From: JBFMFR01 sp040752025
GTDB lineage: Bacteria; Chloroflexota; Anaerolineae; Anaerolineales; UBA4823
NCBI GenBank assembly: GCA_040752025.1
Contig: JBFMFR010000014.1
Span: 47,729 to 111,728 of the forward strand
DNA length: 64,000 nucleotides
Direction: 5' to 3'
Shown: piece after piece, positions 41,809-52,349 of the stretch
How positions within the stretch are numbered: the stretch's first letter is position 1
Layout of the letters: each line of letters opens with the position of its first letter
Notes under the pieces: generated by a model
The model's database searches: none
What the model saw: the letters and a program-made list of their open reading frames with translations, nothing else
Told to the model about the DNA's origin: nothing
Position numbers and translations under genes: made by a program

Positions 41809-42798
41809 TCAGCGCACATAGCCGTTCTGGCGGTACCACTCGACGGCTTTGCGCAGCGCTTCGCGAGCGGGGGTTTGCGGGAAGCCCAGCTCGCGCACCG
41901 CTTTGGCGGAGCTGAAATACTCCGGCTTGCGCGAAGCGCGCACGGCGTCAGGCGTGGCGGTGGGGATATGGCGCGGATTCAGGCGCGCCAGGCCCGTGTC
42001 CAGGTAGGCCCAGGCCATTGCCACGGTGCGTGGGATGCGCACGCGGGTGGGGGGTCGCCCGGAGATTTCGGCCAGCAAATCCAGGATTTGCTTGAGCGAC
42101 AGGTTCTCGCCGCCCAGGATGTAGCGCTCGCCGGTGCGGCCGCCTTCCGCAGCCAGCAGGTGGCCCTCGGCCACATCCTCGACATCCACGACGGTCAGGC
42201 CGGTGTCCACGTAGGCCGGCATGCCCCCTTTGAGGAAGTCCAGGATCATCTTGCCGGTCTGGGTGGGCTTGTGGTCGCCCACGCCCACCGGCGCGGCCGG
42301 GTTGACGATCACCAGCGGCAGGCCTTGTCCGGCGAACTCGTGCGCCGCCTCTTCGGCCAGGAACTTCGAGCGTTTGTAAGAGCCGCTCATGTCGGCCAGG
42401 GTCACGGGCGTATCTTCATCCCCCGGCGAGCCGTCGCCCGGCAGGCCGAGCGTGGCGATCGAGCTGGTGTAGATCACGCGCTGCACACCCGATTCGCCCG
42501 CCATTTCCAGCACACGGCGCGTGCCGGCCACGTTAGCCTGGTAGAACTGCTCCCAGGTGTAGCCCCAGTAGGCGTACAGCGCTGCCACGTGGAACACCCA
42601 TTCGCAGCCCTTCATCCCGGCGCGCAGGGCGGCTGCGTCGCCCAGGTCGCCGGTGACGCGCTCGACCTCCAATCCATCCAGTTGGCGGGTGTTGCTGCCA
42701 GGCCGTACCAGGGCCCGAACCTGGTGCCCGTCGGCCAGCAGCCGGCGCACGACCGCCCCACCTACGAATCCTGTTCCCCCGGTTACAAAAGTGCGCAT
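41809..42798 (-). CDS. NAD-dependent epimerase/dehydratase family protein (dihydroflavonol reductase-like, extended SDR)
   Basis: A 329-residue extended SDR enzyme. FVTGGTGFVGGAVVRRLLAD is the cofactor loop, VIYTSSIATLGLP the catalytic Ser/Thr strand, and SYKRSKFLAEE the YxxxK pair. VIVNPAAPVGVGDHKPT and RYILGGENLSLKQI are typical of the HpnA/dihydroflavonol-reductase subgroup. It would reduce a sugar, terpenoid or other small ketone with NADPH; the substrate is unknown. AAGGAGGCGAG precedes ATG. It ends 18 bases from the convergent FtsX permease and follows the aminotransferase gene on the same strand by 16 bases, so those two are probably co-transcribed. Confidence 0.88.
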   Translation of the reverse strand: MRTFVTGGTGFVGGAVVRRLLADGHQVRALVRPGSNTRQLDGLEVERVTGDLGDAAALRAGMKGCEWVFHVAALYAYWGYTWEQFYQANVAGTRRVLEMAGESGVQRVIYTSSIATLGLPGDGSPGDEDTPVTLADMSGSYKRSKFLAEEAAHEFAGQGLPLVIVNPAAPVGVGDHKPTQTGKMILDFLKGGMPAYVDTGLTVVDVEDVAEGHLLAAEGGRTGERYILGGENLSLKQILDLLAEISGRPPTRVRIPRTVAMAWAYLDTGLARLNPRHIPTATPDAVRASRKPEYFSSAKAVRELGFPQTPAREALRKAVEWYRQNGYVR

Positions 42799-42814
42799 CT
42801 CGCCTCCTTATTCC

Positions 42815-44200
42815 TCATCCACTTCTATCCAGGGCGTGCTTGATCAGGTCTGCGCTGGTGGCCCACACCCTGCCGCGGATGTTGCGGGTCTCCTCCATGA
42901 CCGCCTCGAAGGCGGAGACGATGCTCTCGACCTCTTCGTCGCCGATGATCAGCGGCGGGAGCAGCTTGAGGATGTTGACGCCCGGTCCGCCCACCTGGGT
43001 GAGCATGTGGTGGTCGCGCATCAGCGACATCACCACCAGTTGGGTGAACAGGCCCTTCTCGGCGGCTTCGATGCCCGCCCAGGCGGCTTTTAGCCCCAGG
43101 GAACGCGGCGGTCCGAATTCGATGCCGGTGATCAATCCCTTGCCGCGCACGTCCACGATCATCTCGTGCCTTTCCTTGAGCGCAGACAGACCAGCCAGCA
43201 GTTTGGCCCCCATCGCGGCAGAGCGCTCGACGATGTTTTCCTCATCCATCACGTGCAGCGTCGCTAGGCCGGCCGCCATGGCCAGCTCGTTCTGGCCGAA
43301 GGTGGTCGAGTGCACCTGGGCGCGCTTCAAATGTCCGAAGACTTTATTGTTGATCTCCGGCCGCATGATCACCGCGCTGACCGGGACGTAGCCGCCGCTC
43401 AGCGACTTGGCGAGGGTAACCATATCCGGCTCCAGGTTCCAGTGCTCGCCGCACAGGAAGCGCCCGCTGCGTCCCATCCCTACCTGCACCTCGTCGCAGA
43501 TCAACAGCGTGCCATACTTGCGGCACAGGCGCTGGGCCTCCGGCAGGTAGGCATCGTCCGGGATGTAGACGCCCTTGCCCTGGATCGGCTCAACCAGGAA
43601 AGCGGCCACCTCGCCCTTGCGCAGCTCGCCCTCCAGCGCTTCCAGGTCGTTCATGGCGACCATGCTCGTGCCGGGGAGCAGCGGCTCGAAGCCCTGGCGG
43701 AAGGCTTCTCCGCCGTTGACCGAGAGCGTCCCCAGCATCAGCCCGTGGAAGGCGTGGTCGAGGTAGACGATGCGCTCCCGGTGGGTGGCGTAGCGGGCGA
43801 ACTTGATCGCCGTATCCACCGCGTCGGCCCCCGAGTTGGCGAAGAAGACCGTCTCCAACCCGAGCGGCATGCGCTTCACCAATTCCTCCGCCAGCAGGCC
43901 GGCCAGCAGGGGGCAGTCCATCTTGACCAGGTTGGGCCGCTCGAGCAGCAGCGCCTCCTGCAGGGCCTGTTTGATCACCGGATGGCCGCGCCCCAGGTTG
44001 AAGACGCTGTAACCGGAGAGCAGGTCGAGGTAGCGCTGGCCGTCCACGTCCCATAGATAAGCGCCCTCGCCGCGCACGTAGCGCTTATCGAAGCCGATGA
44101 TCTGCTGCACGCGCGCCATGTGTGGGCTGAGGTAGCGTGCGTGAAGGCTGTACTGCTCCGCCTGCCGCTGTTCGATGAGTTGGGTCAGAGAGAAGGGCAT
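42815..44200 (-). CDS. Class III aminotransferase, PLP-dependent
   Basis: A 461-residue fold-type I aminotransferase. ETVFFANSGADAVDTAIKFA is the PLP phosphate region, YLDHAFHGLMLGTLSVNG follows, LLICDEVQVGMGRSGRF holds the cofactor aspartate, and VTLAKSLSGGYVPVSAVI carries the Schiff-base lysine. The overall plan is that of ornithine/acetylornithine/putrescine-type enzymes, but the long N-terminus (QYSLHARYLSPHMARVQQII) matches a subgroup often found with polyketide or sugar genes. I chose ATG 44200, preceded by AAGGAGAAAACCC; the frame is open to 44320 without similarity. Partner substrate unknown; the SDR gene follows directly. Confidence 0.9.
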   Translation of the reverse strand: MPFSLTQLIEQRQAEQYSLHARYLSPHMARVQQIIGFDKRYVRGEGAYLWDVDGQRYLDLLSGYSVFNLGRGHPVIKQALQEALLLERPNLVKMDCPLLAGLLAEELVKRMPLGLETVFFANSGADAVDTAIKFARYATHRERIVYLDHAFHGLMLGTLSVNGGEAFRQGFEPLLPGTSMVAMNDLEALEGELRKGEVAAFLVEPIQGKGVYIPDDAYLPEAQRLCRKYGTLLICDEVQVGMGRSGRFLCGEHWNLEPDMVTLAKSLSGGYVPVSAVIMRPEINNKVFGHLKRAQVHSTTFGQNELAMAAGLATLHVMDEENIVERSAAMGAKLLAGLSALKERHEMIVDVRGKGLITGIEFGPPRSLGLKAAWAGIEAAEKGLFTQLVVMSLMRDHHMLTQVGGPGVNILKLLPPLIIGDEEVESIVSAFEAVMEETRNIRGRVWATSADLIKHALDRSG

Positions 44201-44380
44201 GGGTTTTCTCCTTTCTCGTAAGTTTAGGTGCGGTGTGCGAATTGTAGCACAGCTAAGAAAGTCTGCTGCACGAGATAGCAAATCGAGATACAATAGAATT
44301 ATTCGAGATTGTGAAAACATGGCTCACTGTCTTTATCTCCATTGCGTTATCTCCACTCATACTCGGCGGGAGAAGTCGAT

Positions 44381-44704
44381 GTGTTAGAAAACGTTTCATT
44401 GCCTGAGTTTTTGAAGCCGCATTTTTGGGATTGCGATTTTTCTGCACTTTCCTGGACTGATCAGCGCGATTTCGTGATCCGCCGCCTGCTGCAATCGGGA
44501 AACTGGCAGGCGCTGACCTGGCTCCGTTTGGAACTGGGCGATGCTGAATTGCGCCGCTGGATCGAGCAGCGGCGTGGAGCAGGACTCAGCCCGCGCCAAT
44601 TGCGCTTCTGGGAAGCTGTGCTGGAGATGCCGCATGCCAAAGTTACACGCTGGGTACATGACGCTGCAAGGCACCCCTGGGAACGGAGGTTGACAGGTTC
44701 GTAA
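44381..44704 (+). CDS. DUF6922 protein, antitoxin-like, apparently without its usual partner
   Basis: A 107-residue protein. The sequence SLPEFLKPHFWDCDFSALSW, DFVIRRLLQSGNWQALTWLR and GLSPRQLRFWEAVLEMP follows the DUF6922 pattern. I chose GTG 44381 because it has GGGAGAAG upstream and starts the similarity; the ATG at 44342 adds 13 unrelated residues. Such genes are commonly followed by a nucleotidyltransferase (AbiEii-type) and regarded as the first gene of toxin-antitoxin-like pairs. Here the next gene is an importer ATPase on the opposite strand, so the partner is missing or lies elsewhere. The assignment of role is inference. Confidence 0.7.
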   Translation: MLENVSLPEFLKPHFWDCDFSALSWTDQRDFVIRRLLQSGNWQALTWLRLELGDAELRRWIEQRRGAGLSPRQLRFWEAVLEMPHAKVTRWVHDAARHPWERRLTGS

Positions 44705-44743
44705 TTTATCCCTTCATCGAGGGCTTCGCGCGTGAAAACAAAA

Positions 44744-44773
44744 GCCCCTCTCCCGTATTTAGGGAAGAGGGGC
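44744..44773 (-). terminator. Rho-independent terminator of the Opp-type operon
   Basis: On the minus strand GCCCCTCTTCCC pairs with GGGAGAGGGGC (one bulged base) around a short loop, followed by TTTTGTTTTC. It lies 85 bases past the stop of the last importer gene (44859). On the plus strand no T-tract follows, so it is specific to the minus strand. Confidence 0.8.
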
Positions 44774-44858
44774 AGTGGTATCGCTATTATGAACGGGGAC
44801 TCGAGCCGAGGAACTTTCAGGATACCAGGTCGTTTCACTCGTATCCGGACTCGAGCGA

Positions 44859-45668
44859 TTACACGGTCGAGAGATCCCATTCTTCGTAGATCTTTGGCAC
44901 ATCGTTGATCAGGCGCTGGGTGTAAGGCGCTTTCGGGTTCAGGATCACCTCATCGGCAGATCCTCTTTCGACAAATTTACCACGCTCCATGATATATACA
45001 GTGTCCGAAACATAATATGCCAGGCCGATGTCATGGGTGATGAAAATAACCGTCATCCCGATTTCGTCGCGCAGTTGCATCAGCATATCCAGGATGGTAG
45101 CGCGTGAGCAGGCGTCGATCATCGAAGTGGGTTCATCGGCCAATAAGATCTTCGGCTTCAGCAGGAAGATGCGGGCGATCATCAGGCGCTGCATCTGCCC
45201 GCCGGAAAGCTCAAACGGATACTTGTTGGTCAATTCATCGAACTTCAGGTTGACAAAGCTGCACGCCTCGGTCATCAACCTCACTTTTTCCGCGTGGGGA
45301 AGATTTCGACCGCCGCGCATGTGAATACAATCTAGAAGCACAGCGTCGATCTTGCTGAAGATGTTGTAAGAAGAAAATGGATCCTGAAAGATGGCCTGGA
45401 TATTTTTCCAATATTCCTTTTTCTTCCGGTGCGTACTGATATCGCGCTTTTTCCCCTGGAAGTAAATCTCGCCTTCAGTAACGCTAATCAATCCCAAAAG
45501 CATCTTGGCTAAAGTGGTTTTGCCGCTGCCCGATTCGCCCACGATCGAGACGACCTCGCCTTTATAAAGGTTGAGGTCCACGTGATCAACGGCGGTGGTT
45601 TTGCGGCGGCCGAACCCAAATATCTTGGTAAGTCCTGTGGCGCTCAGGCACAATTCTTTACCGGGCAT
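44859..45668 (-). CDS. Oligopeptide/oligosaccharide ABC transporter ATP-binding protein, OppF/DppF type
   Basis: A 269-residue ATPase. Walker A is GESGSGKTTLAKM, the signature LSGGQMQRLMIARI, Walker B ILLADEPTSMIDA and the switch histidine lies in VIFITHDIGLAYY. It lacks the long C-terminal extension of the OppD partner, as is common in sugar-type members. It overlaps the end of the OppD-like gene by 11 bases and is the last gene of a five-gene operon, 85 bases before a terminator. With the glycosidases at 52532 and 55045 next door, the system is more likely to import oligosaccharides than peptides; this is inference from context. Confidence 0.93.
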   Translation of the reverse strand: MPGKELCLSATGLTKIFGFGRRKTTAVDHVDLNLYKGEVVSIVGESGSGKTTLAKMLLGLISVTEGEIYFQGKKRDISTHRKKKEYWKNIQAIFQDPFSSYNIFSKIDAVLLDCIHMRGGRNLPHAEKVRLMTEACSFVNLKFDELTNKYPFELSGGQMQRLMIARIFLLKPKILLADEPTSMIDACSRATILDMLMQLRDEIGMTVIFITHDIGLAYYVSDTVYIMERGKFVERGSADEVILNPKAPYTQRLINDVPKIYEEWDLSTV

Positions 45669-46671
45669 TTTGATAAGCCTCCCTCAGTTCCTTTTCGGAT
45701 AGGATACAGCGGTAAGTGCGGTTGCCGGCCACTTCGCGCAGACCAACGGATGTGGTCTTGCACTCCGATCGCACGTATTTGCAGCGTTCGGCAAAGCGGC
45801 AGCCAGATGGTGGATCTTTAAGATTAGGCGGCACCCCAGGGATGGCGGTCAGTTTTACATCCCGAAGACCTTCTTCAGGCACAATAATCGAGCCCATGAG
45901 ACCTTTTGAGTAGGGATGGAGTGGATCAAACACGGCATCTTTTGCGCTGGCTTTTTCTACGATCTGTCCGGCGTACATGACCATGATATCATCCGTCACG
46001 TTGTACAACAGCGGTAATTCGTGCGTGATGAAGATCAACGAACTGATCAGGCCGCTCTCCATCAACGTGCGCAGCATCTTGATCACCATCTTCTGTGAAG
46101 TGACATCCAGGGCGGAGGAAGGCTCATCGGCAATCAGCACTTTCGGCAGAAGTAACACGGATATGGCGATTACCGTGCGTTGTTTCATGCCGCCCGAAAG
46201 TTCGACAGGGTATTTTTCCAGTACTTCTGCCGGAAGCCCCAGGGTCTCGAATAACCCCCTGGCGCGCTCATAGATATCTTTCTTTGTCACGTAAAGATCA
46301 TGCGCTTGGATAACGTCCTCGATAAAGCGAATGATCTTCTGGGTCGGGTTGAGGGCGTTCATGGCGGCCTGGGGGATATAGGCAATCTCATTACCCAAGA
46401 TCGATTTACGCACGTCATCCGGTTTCATCCCGGAAATATTGCGTCCATCGATGATGATCTCTCCGCTGGTATAGTGCAGTGGAGGGAAGTAATACCCCAT
46501 CAGGCTGAGCGCCAGCGTCGATTTTCCACAACCAGATTCCCCCGCAATTCCCAGCGATTTCCCCTCTTCGACCGTCAGGGATACGTGGTCAACCGCGTAA
46601 ATATTTTCCTGAAAGCGGGTGATATATTTGGTTGTCAGTTCCTTGACCTCTAACATTATTTTTGACGACAT
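45658..46671 (-). CDS. Oligopeptide/oligosaccharide ABC transporter ATP-binding protein, OppD/DppD type
   Basis: A 337-residue ATPase. Walker A GESGCGKSTLALSL, signature LSGGMKQRTVIAI, Walker B VLIADEPSSALDV and ITHELPLLYN are intact. The C-terminal oligo_HPY region carries the cysteines CRFAERCKYVRSEC, which in this group can bind an iron-sulfur cluster or zinc. Start ATG 46671 (MSSKIMLEVKELTTKY) fits the family; the frame stays open to 47073 inside the permease gene. Eight bases separate it from the upstream permease stop. Confidence 0.93.
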   Translation of the reverse strand: MSSKIMLEVKELTTKYITRFQENIYAVDHVSLTVEEGKSLGIAGESGCGKSTLALSLMGYYFPPLHYTSGEIIIDGRNISGMKPDDVRKSILGNEIAYIPQAAMNALNPTQKIIRFIEDVIQAHDLYVTKKDIYERARGLFETLGLPAEVLEKYPVELSGGMKQRTVIAISVLLLPKVLIADEPSSALDVTSQKMVIKMLRTLMESGLISSLIFITHELPLLYNVTDDIMVMYAGQIVEKASAKDAVFDPLHPYSKGLMGSIIVPEEGLRDVKLTAIPGVPPNLKDPPSGCRFAERCKYVRSECKTTSVGLREVAGNRTYRCILSEKELREAYQNAR

Positions 46672-46679
46672 ATTATCAC

Positions 46680-47930
46680 CTAGTCTCTCAATGCCGGATT
46701 GAATACCTGGTCGAGGCCGGTATTCATCAAATTCATCGAGAACGTAATCAGAGCGATGGTTACGAGTACGGGGAAGTATGCCCACCATTTTCCCAGCATA
46801 TGGGCCTGGTAGATCATCGCCCAGTTCATCATCAAACCCAGGGTTGGCACTTCGCTGGTTCTGGGTCCCAACCCAAGGATCGATAACGAAGCCTCCGCCA
46901 GGATGCCCGAGGAAATCTGCAGGATAAACGCCATGATCACATACGAAGCGATGTAAGGGAAAATATCCGTGGCGATGATGTGCGCGATCGAGTGTCCGGA
47001 CAGCTTCGACAGGTTGACATGGTCGCGATTGCGCAGCGAAACCACTTGCGAACGCACGGCCCTGGCAGTCCACACCCAGGAGGTGAACCCGATGACCACG
47101 GCGATGGTGGTGGCGCCGCGTTTTTCCTGCCCGATGCTGATTGAGATCAAGATCAGTAATATAAAAGAGGGAATGACGGTGAAGAGGTTGGTAATGAACA
47201 TGATGAAGTCATCCAACAGGCCACCGACATACCCGGCCAGCAGCCCCAGGATCAAACCAATCAAGGTTGCGATCGCTCCGGAGACGAAACCGATCTGCAG
47301 CGATACTTCGGTGGCTTTAACCAGCTCCGTCAATACGTCTCTCCCAAAGTTATCGGTTCCAAGCGGCAGCACGCGTACACTCGGAACCTGGCTGACATTG
47401 ACGTAATCAGATTGTTTGACAGTGCTCGTTTCCTCCAGGGTGCCTGTTTGCGGGTTGTTCAATGCAATGCTCACGCCCTCGGTTGACAGAAGCCCCTTGA
47501 GCGAGGTGTTGATCCGGGTAAAATAGTTCCGCCTGGCATTTGTCATCCCAGGGATATTCTTCGTGGAATCGTAGTTGTTCACCCACTGTTCCAGAAGTTT
47601 TTCGGTGTCTGTGGTGTCGATCTCATCTTCAGGAAGCCCACTTGCCACAAGCCATTCCTTCATGGCAAGGCGGTCTGCATCGCTCAACTTGCTGGCAATT
47701 CGTTTCGCCGCGGCATCTTTCAGATTCAGGATGTAATGAGGGGCCCCAATGCTGTCATAAACATTGACATAGATGCCGGGCTCGAAAAAAGTACCCTGGG
47801 CGATGATCTCTAATGGCGGATCGGTGATGATCAACGGATAGATGATCACAGTCAGCAGAATCCCCACAAAGATGATAAAACCAACCACAAATTTACCGGA
47901 GTGAAAAACTTGGCGAAGCAAATGTTTCAT
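46680..47930 (-). CDS. Oligopeptide/oligosaccharide ABC transporter permease, OppC/DppC type, with large extracytoplasmic insert
   Basis: A 416-residue permease, against about 280-310 usually. After helix 1 (residues 13-34) comes a roughly 155-residue hydrophilic segment containing NLKDAAAKRIASKLSDADRL and NARRNYFTRINTSLKGLLST. The family core then begins with PLGTDNFGRDVLTELVKATE at about residue 189, normally at 60-75. The remaining five helices and the ASLSILGLGPRTSEVPTLGL loop are standard. Start ATG 47930 (MKHLLRQVFHSGKF) is the family start; the open frame to 48389 runs inside the next gene. The insert may contact the binding protein or substrate. Confidence 0.92.
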   Translation of the reverse strand: MKHLLRQVFHSGKFVVGFIIFVGILLTVIIYPLIITDPPLEIIAQGTFFEPGIYVNVYDSIGAPHYILNLKDAAAKRIASKLSDADRLAMKEWLVASGLPEDEIDTTDTEKLLEQWVNNYDSTKNIPGMTNARRNYFTRINTSLKGLLSTEGVSIALNNPQTGTLEETSTVKQSDYVNVSQVPSVRVLPLGTDNFGRDVLTELVKATEVSLQIGFVSGAIATLIGLILGLLAGYVGGLLDDFIMFITNLFTVIPSFILLILISISIGQEKRGATTIAVVIGFTSWVWTARAVRSQVVSLRNRDHVNLSKLSGHSIAHIIATDIFPYIASYVIMAFILQISSGILAEASLSILGLGPRTSEVPTLGLMMNWAMIYQAHMLGKWWAYFPVLVTIALITFSMNLMNTGLDQVFNPALRD

Positions 47931-47947
47931 AACGGCACCTATCCTTA

Positions 47948-48952
47948 TCAATCCGCCTGGGCCGCTTTGATGCGCGGGTCGATGACACCATAGAGAATTT
48001 CGATGATGAAATTCGCAACCAACACCATCATCGTGATGATCAAGGTAACTGCCGAGATCAGCGGATAGTCCTGTCCCATGATACCGTTCAAGAGTGTGTA
48101 ACCCAACCCTGGATAACTGAAAATGATCTCCGCTACCAGCGCGCCGAAGACCATCGTGCCGATGGATAACGCCAGGCCAGTGATCTGCGGAAGCATGGCG
48201 TTTCGAAAAACGTAGCCGATGATCTTGCGGTCTTTGATGCCCAGAAAACGGCTGTATTTGACGTAATCTGCATTCAGTTCGTAGATGGCCATGGAGCGCA
48301 TGCCGATCGCCTGGCCGCCGATGGCAATCAACACAATCGACCAGAACGGCAACTGGTAATGGACGATCACAGACCAGATAAAATTCCAACTCAAATTGGG
48401 GATCAGATCAAAGCCATACCCGCCTGAGGTTGGGAACCATTTCAATCCGATTGCAAAAACGGCCATCAAAACGACCGCCATGCCAAAAGCTGGGAAATTG
48501 CTGACAAAAATACTGACGGGCATCAGCACCTTATCGAAGCCCCCCTTGAGATAAGCGGCCATTGCCCCCAGTGTGTTCCCGATCAGCCAGCCGACGATGA
48601 TCGCCGGGAACTGCAAGGCGATTGTCCACCCGATAGAAGCTCGGATAACGCTTGCCACCGTCCTGGGATATTGGCTGAACGAGAAACCAAAATTGCCCTG
48701 GGCCACGTTCCTCACATAGATGAAAAACTGTTCGACCATAGGCCTGTTGGTGCCAAATAGTTCGGTGTATTGCTGGTAAATCGCCTGGACTCCGGTCGCG
48801 TCACTCATGCCCTGGGCAAGCCTTGACACGATGGCCGCCACAGGGTCCCCGGGCATCAAGCGCGGCAGGGTGAAATTTAATATAAATCCGAAAACAAGGG
48901 TGACAAGGAACCAAAGCAGCTTATTGAGGAAATACTTGCGGTAACCTTTCAA
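47948..48952 (-). CDS. Oligopeptide/oligosaccharide ABC transporter permease, OppB/DppB type
   Basis: A 334-residue six-helix permease. Helix 1 is LLWFLVTLVFGFILNFTLPR, followed by LMPGDPV, the family LxPGDP motif. NYPRTVASV-like periplasmic sequence (SQYPRTVASVIRASIGWTIA) and LSIGTMVFGALVAEIIFSYP with GLGYTLLNGI complete the signature. I chose TTG 48952 because GGAGGTGC stands before it and the family starts there (LKGYRKYFLNK); upstream ATGs at 49015 and 49036 lie in or beyond the hairpin at 49006-49044. It starts 105 bases after the binding-protein stop, with that hairpin between. Confidence 0.92.
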   Translation of the reverse strand: MKGYRKYFLNKLLWFLVTLVFGFILNFTLPRLMPGDPVAAIVSRLAQGMSDATGVQAIYQQYTELFGTNRPMVEQFFIYVRNVAQGNFGFSFSQYPRTVASVIRASIGWTIALQFPAIIVGWLIGNTLGAMAAYLKGGFDKVLMPVSIFVSNFPAFGMAVVLMAVFAIGLKWFPTSGGYGFDLIPNLSWNFIWSVIVHYQLPFWSIVLIAIGGQAIGMRSMAIYELNADYVKYSRFLGIKDRKIIGYVFRNAMLPQITGLALSIGTMVFGALVAEIIFSYPGLGYTLLNGIMGQDYPLISAVTLIITMMVLVANFIIEILYGVIDPRIKAAQAD

Positions 48953-49005
48953 AACAGCACCTCCTCGTGATCTACGGATAATTTTCTTGATGATTATATT
49001 ATAAC

Positions 49006-49044
49006 AAACAGCCATGTTTCGGGGTTCGCGAAACATGGCTGTTT
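49006..49044 (-). terminator. Perfect 16-bp stem-loop between binding-protein and permease genes
   Basis: AAACAGCCATGTTTCG (49006-49021) pairs exactly with CGAAACATGGCTGTTT (49029-49044), with a seven-base loop. It begins 13 bases after the stop of the binding protein. On the minus strand it is followed by GTTATAATATAATC, a weak T-rich stretch, so it is likely a partial terminator or stabiliser that raises receptor expression over the permeases. Confidence 0.75.
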
Positions 49045-49057
49045 GAATGGATTAGGG

Positions 49058-50986
<1,929 letters not shown>

Positions 50987-51054
50987 TTCTCTTTCTCCTT
51001 TCCATTTCGACTTCGACATTGTTCAGGTACAAAATTGACTGTCGTAATAACCGG

Positions 51055-51088
51055 CCCTCGATTATTACGTAAACCACATAATCAAGGG
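51055..51088 (-). promoter_or_regulatory. Leader hairpin of the Opp-type operon
   Basis: CCCTCGATTAT (51055-51065) pairs with ATAATCAAGGG (51078-51088) with one mismatch and a twelve-base loop. It lies in the untranslated leader between the predicted promoter and the binding-protein gene. Role unknown: mRNA stability or a regulator site. Confidence 0.4.
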
Positions 51089-51118
51089 CGTTAGGAGTTG
51101 AAAACACCTGGTCGGAAA

Positions 51119-51147
51119 ATCATATCATCAAACCTCGATATTTTCAA
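51119..51147 (-). promoter_or_regulatory. Sigma70-like promoter of the Opp-type operon
   Basis: On the minus strand -35 TTGAAA (51142-51147) and -10 TATGAT (51119-51124) are exactly 17 bases apart, giving a leader of about 125 bases to the ATG at 50986. No copy of the TGAGAGCGCTCTCA operator of the neighbouring LacI was found between 50987 and 51227. Confidence 0.55.
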
Positions 51148-51227
51148 TCCTGACGCAATTTCGAGACACTAGAGACTTCAATCAGGATTGTCACAGAAAG
51201 TATATCCGGGAAACCACCTCCTTGTCA

Positions 51228-52241
51228 TTAAATTGTATTCAGAGCAAATCCACATGAGGCGCGGATCACCAGCTCTGTGGGCAGGCGGATGCCGCGTGGC
51301 TTGGCGACAGGGTTTTCGATCAATTCGATCAAGGTTTCGGCAGCCACGGACCCCATACGCTGCACGGGTTGGCGCACGGTTGTCAATGGCGGGATCATAT
51401 GAGAGGCAAAAGGCATATCGTCGAACCCAACCAGGGCAATATCTTCTGGAACAGATCTGCCAGTTTCGATAATCGCGCGCAGCGCGCCTTGAGCCATGGT
51501 GTCCGAGGCAATAAAGACCGAGTCGGGTTCGTGCGGCAGGAGGCGCAGCATGGCCTGGTAGCCGCCCTCGTAGGTGAAATCACCTTCGGAGATGAGGTTC
51601 GGGTTATAGGGCAGGCCAGACTGCTGCAAGGCGCTTTCATAACCCTGGCGGCGGTCCTGTCCTACCGCGGTATTCAATGGGCCGGTAATATGGGCGATGC
51701 GCCGGCGGCCCAGGCGGGCCAGGTGCAAAGTCGCGTGGCGAGAGCTTTCCAGGTTATCTACATCTACGTAGGCCACACCTTCATGTTGAAGATCGCGGCC
51801 CTGTACCACAAAAGGCCGATTGGCTTCCAGCAAAGCTTCCAGTAGCGGATCATTCATGGACATGGAAGCCAGCACCACACCGTCGACCAGACCGCTGTAC
51901 AGAATCTGGCGGATCATCCTGCGTTCGTATTCGATATCTGCCAACCACAGCATAATTGAATAATTGCGTACATTGCAGGCTGCGGTGATGCCCTGGATGA
52001 GCAGTGGGAAGTACGGGTCGATGAACAGGTTGGCCACTGCAGTGGGGATAACCAGACCGAGAATACGCGTGCTGCCCGAAGCCAGGCTGCGCGCCGCGAT
52101 GTTCGGCTGGAAATTGGTCTGTTGGATGATTTCTAAGACTTTTCGGCGAGCTTCCTCACTGACGCGCGGCGAATTGTTGATGACACGCGAAACTGTAGAT
52201 CGGGAAACACCGCTCAGGCGGGCGATTTCTTCGAGATTCAT
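51228..52241 (-). CDS. LacI family transcriptional regulator
   Basis: A 337-residue repressor. NLEEIARLSGVSRSTVSRVI is the helix-turn-helix, and NIAARSLASGSTRILGLVIP the hinge and first strand of the effector domain. PDSVFIASDTMAQGALRAII and IALVGFDDMPFASHMIPPLT are the usual late motifs. The ATG at 52241 has AGAGGTTGT upstream. It is divergent from the GH2 gene, and its promoter carries the perfect palindrome TGAGAGCGCTCTCA at 52354 plus a second site at 52271. It should repress itself and the glycosidases until a mannoside- or glucoside-type inducer binds. Confidence 0.93.
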   Translation of the reverse strand: MNLEEIARLSGVSRSTVSRVINNSPRVSEEARRKVLEIIQQTNFQPNIAARSLASGSTRILGLVIPTAVANLFIDPYFPLLIQGITAACNVRNYSIMLWLADIEYERRMIRQILYSGLVDGVVLASMSMNDPLLEALLEANRPFVVQGRDLQHEGVAYVDVDNLESSRHATLHLARLGRRRIAHITGPLNTAVGQDRRQGYESALQQSGLPYNPNLISEGDFTYEGGYQAMLRLLPHEPDSVFIASDTMAQGALRAIIETGRSVPEDIALVGFDDMPFASHMIPPLTTVRQPVQRMGSVAAETLIELIENPVAKPRGIRLPTELVIRASCGFALNTI

Positions 52242-52270
52242 ACAACCTCTGGACAATCTCTCAGCCTTGG

Positions 52271-52284
52271 TGAGAGCGCTCCCA
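52271..52284 (-). promoter_or_regulatory. Second LacI-type operator in the lacI leader
   Basis: TGAGAGCGCTCCCA has one mismatch to the perfect palindrome TGAGAGCGCTCTCA at 52354-52367. The centres are 83 bp apart. It lies between the predicted transcription start and the lacI ATG. Confidence 0.7.
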
Positions 52285-52349
52285 CGGAATTTTTAGAAAA
52301 ATCTTCGAAATTCCGCCTTTGGGAACGGTATTGCGCTGTTTTCTCACAT

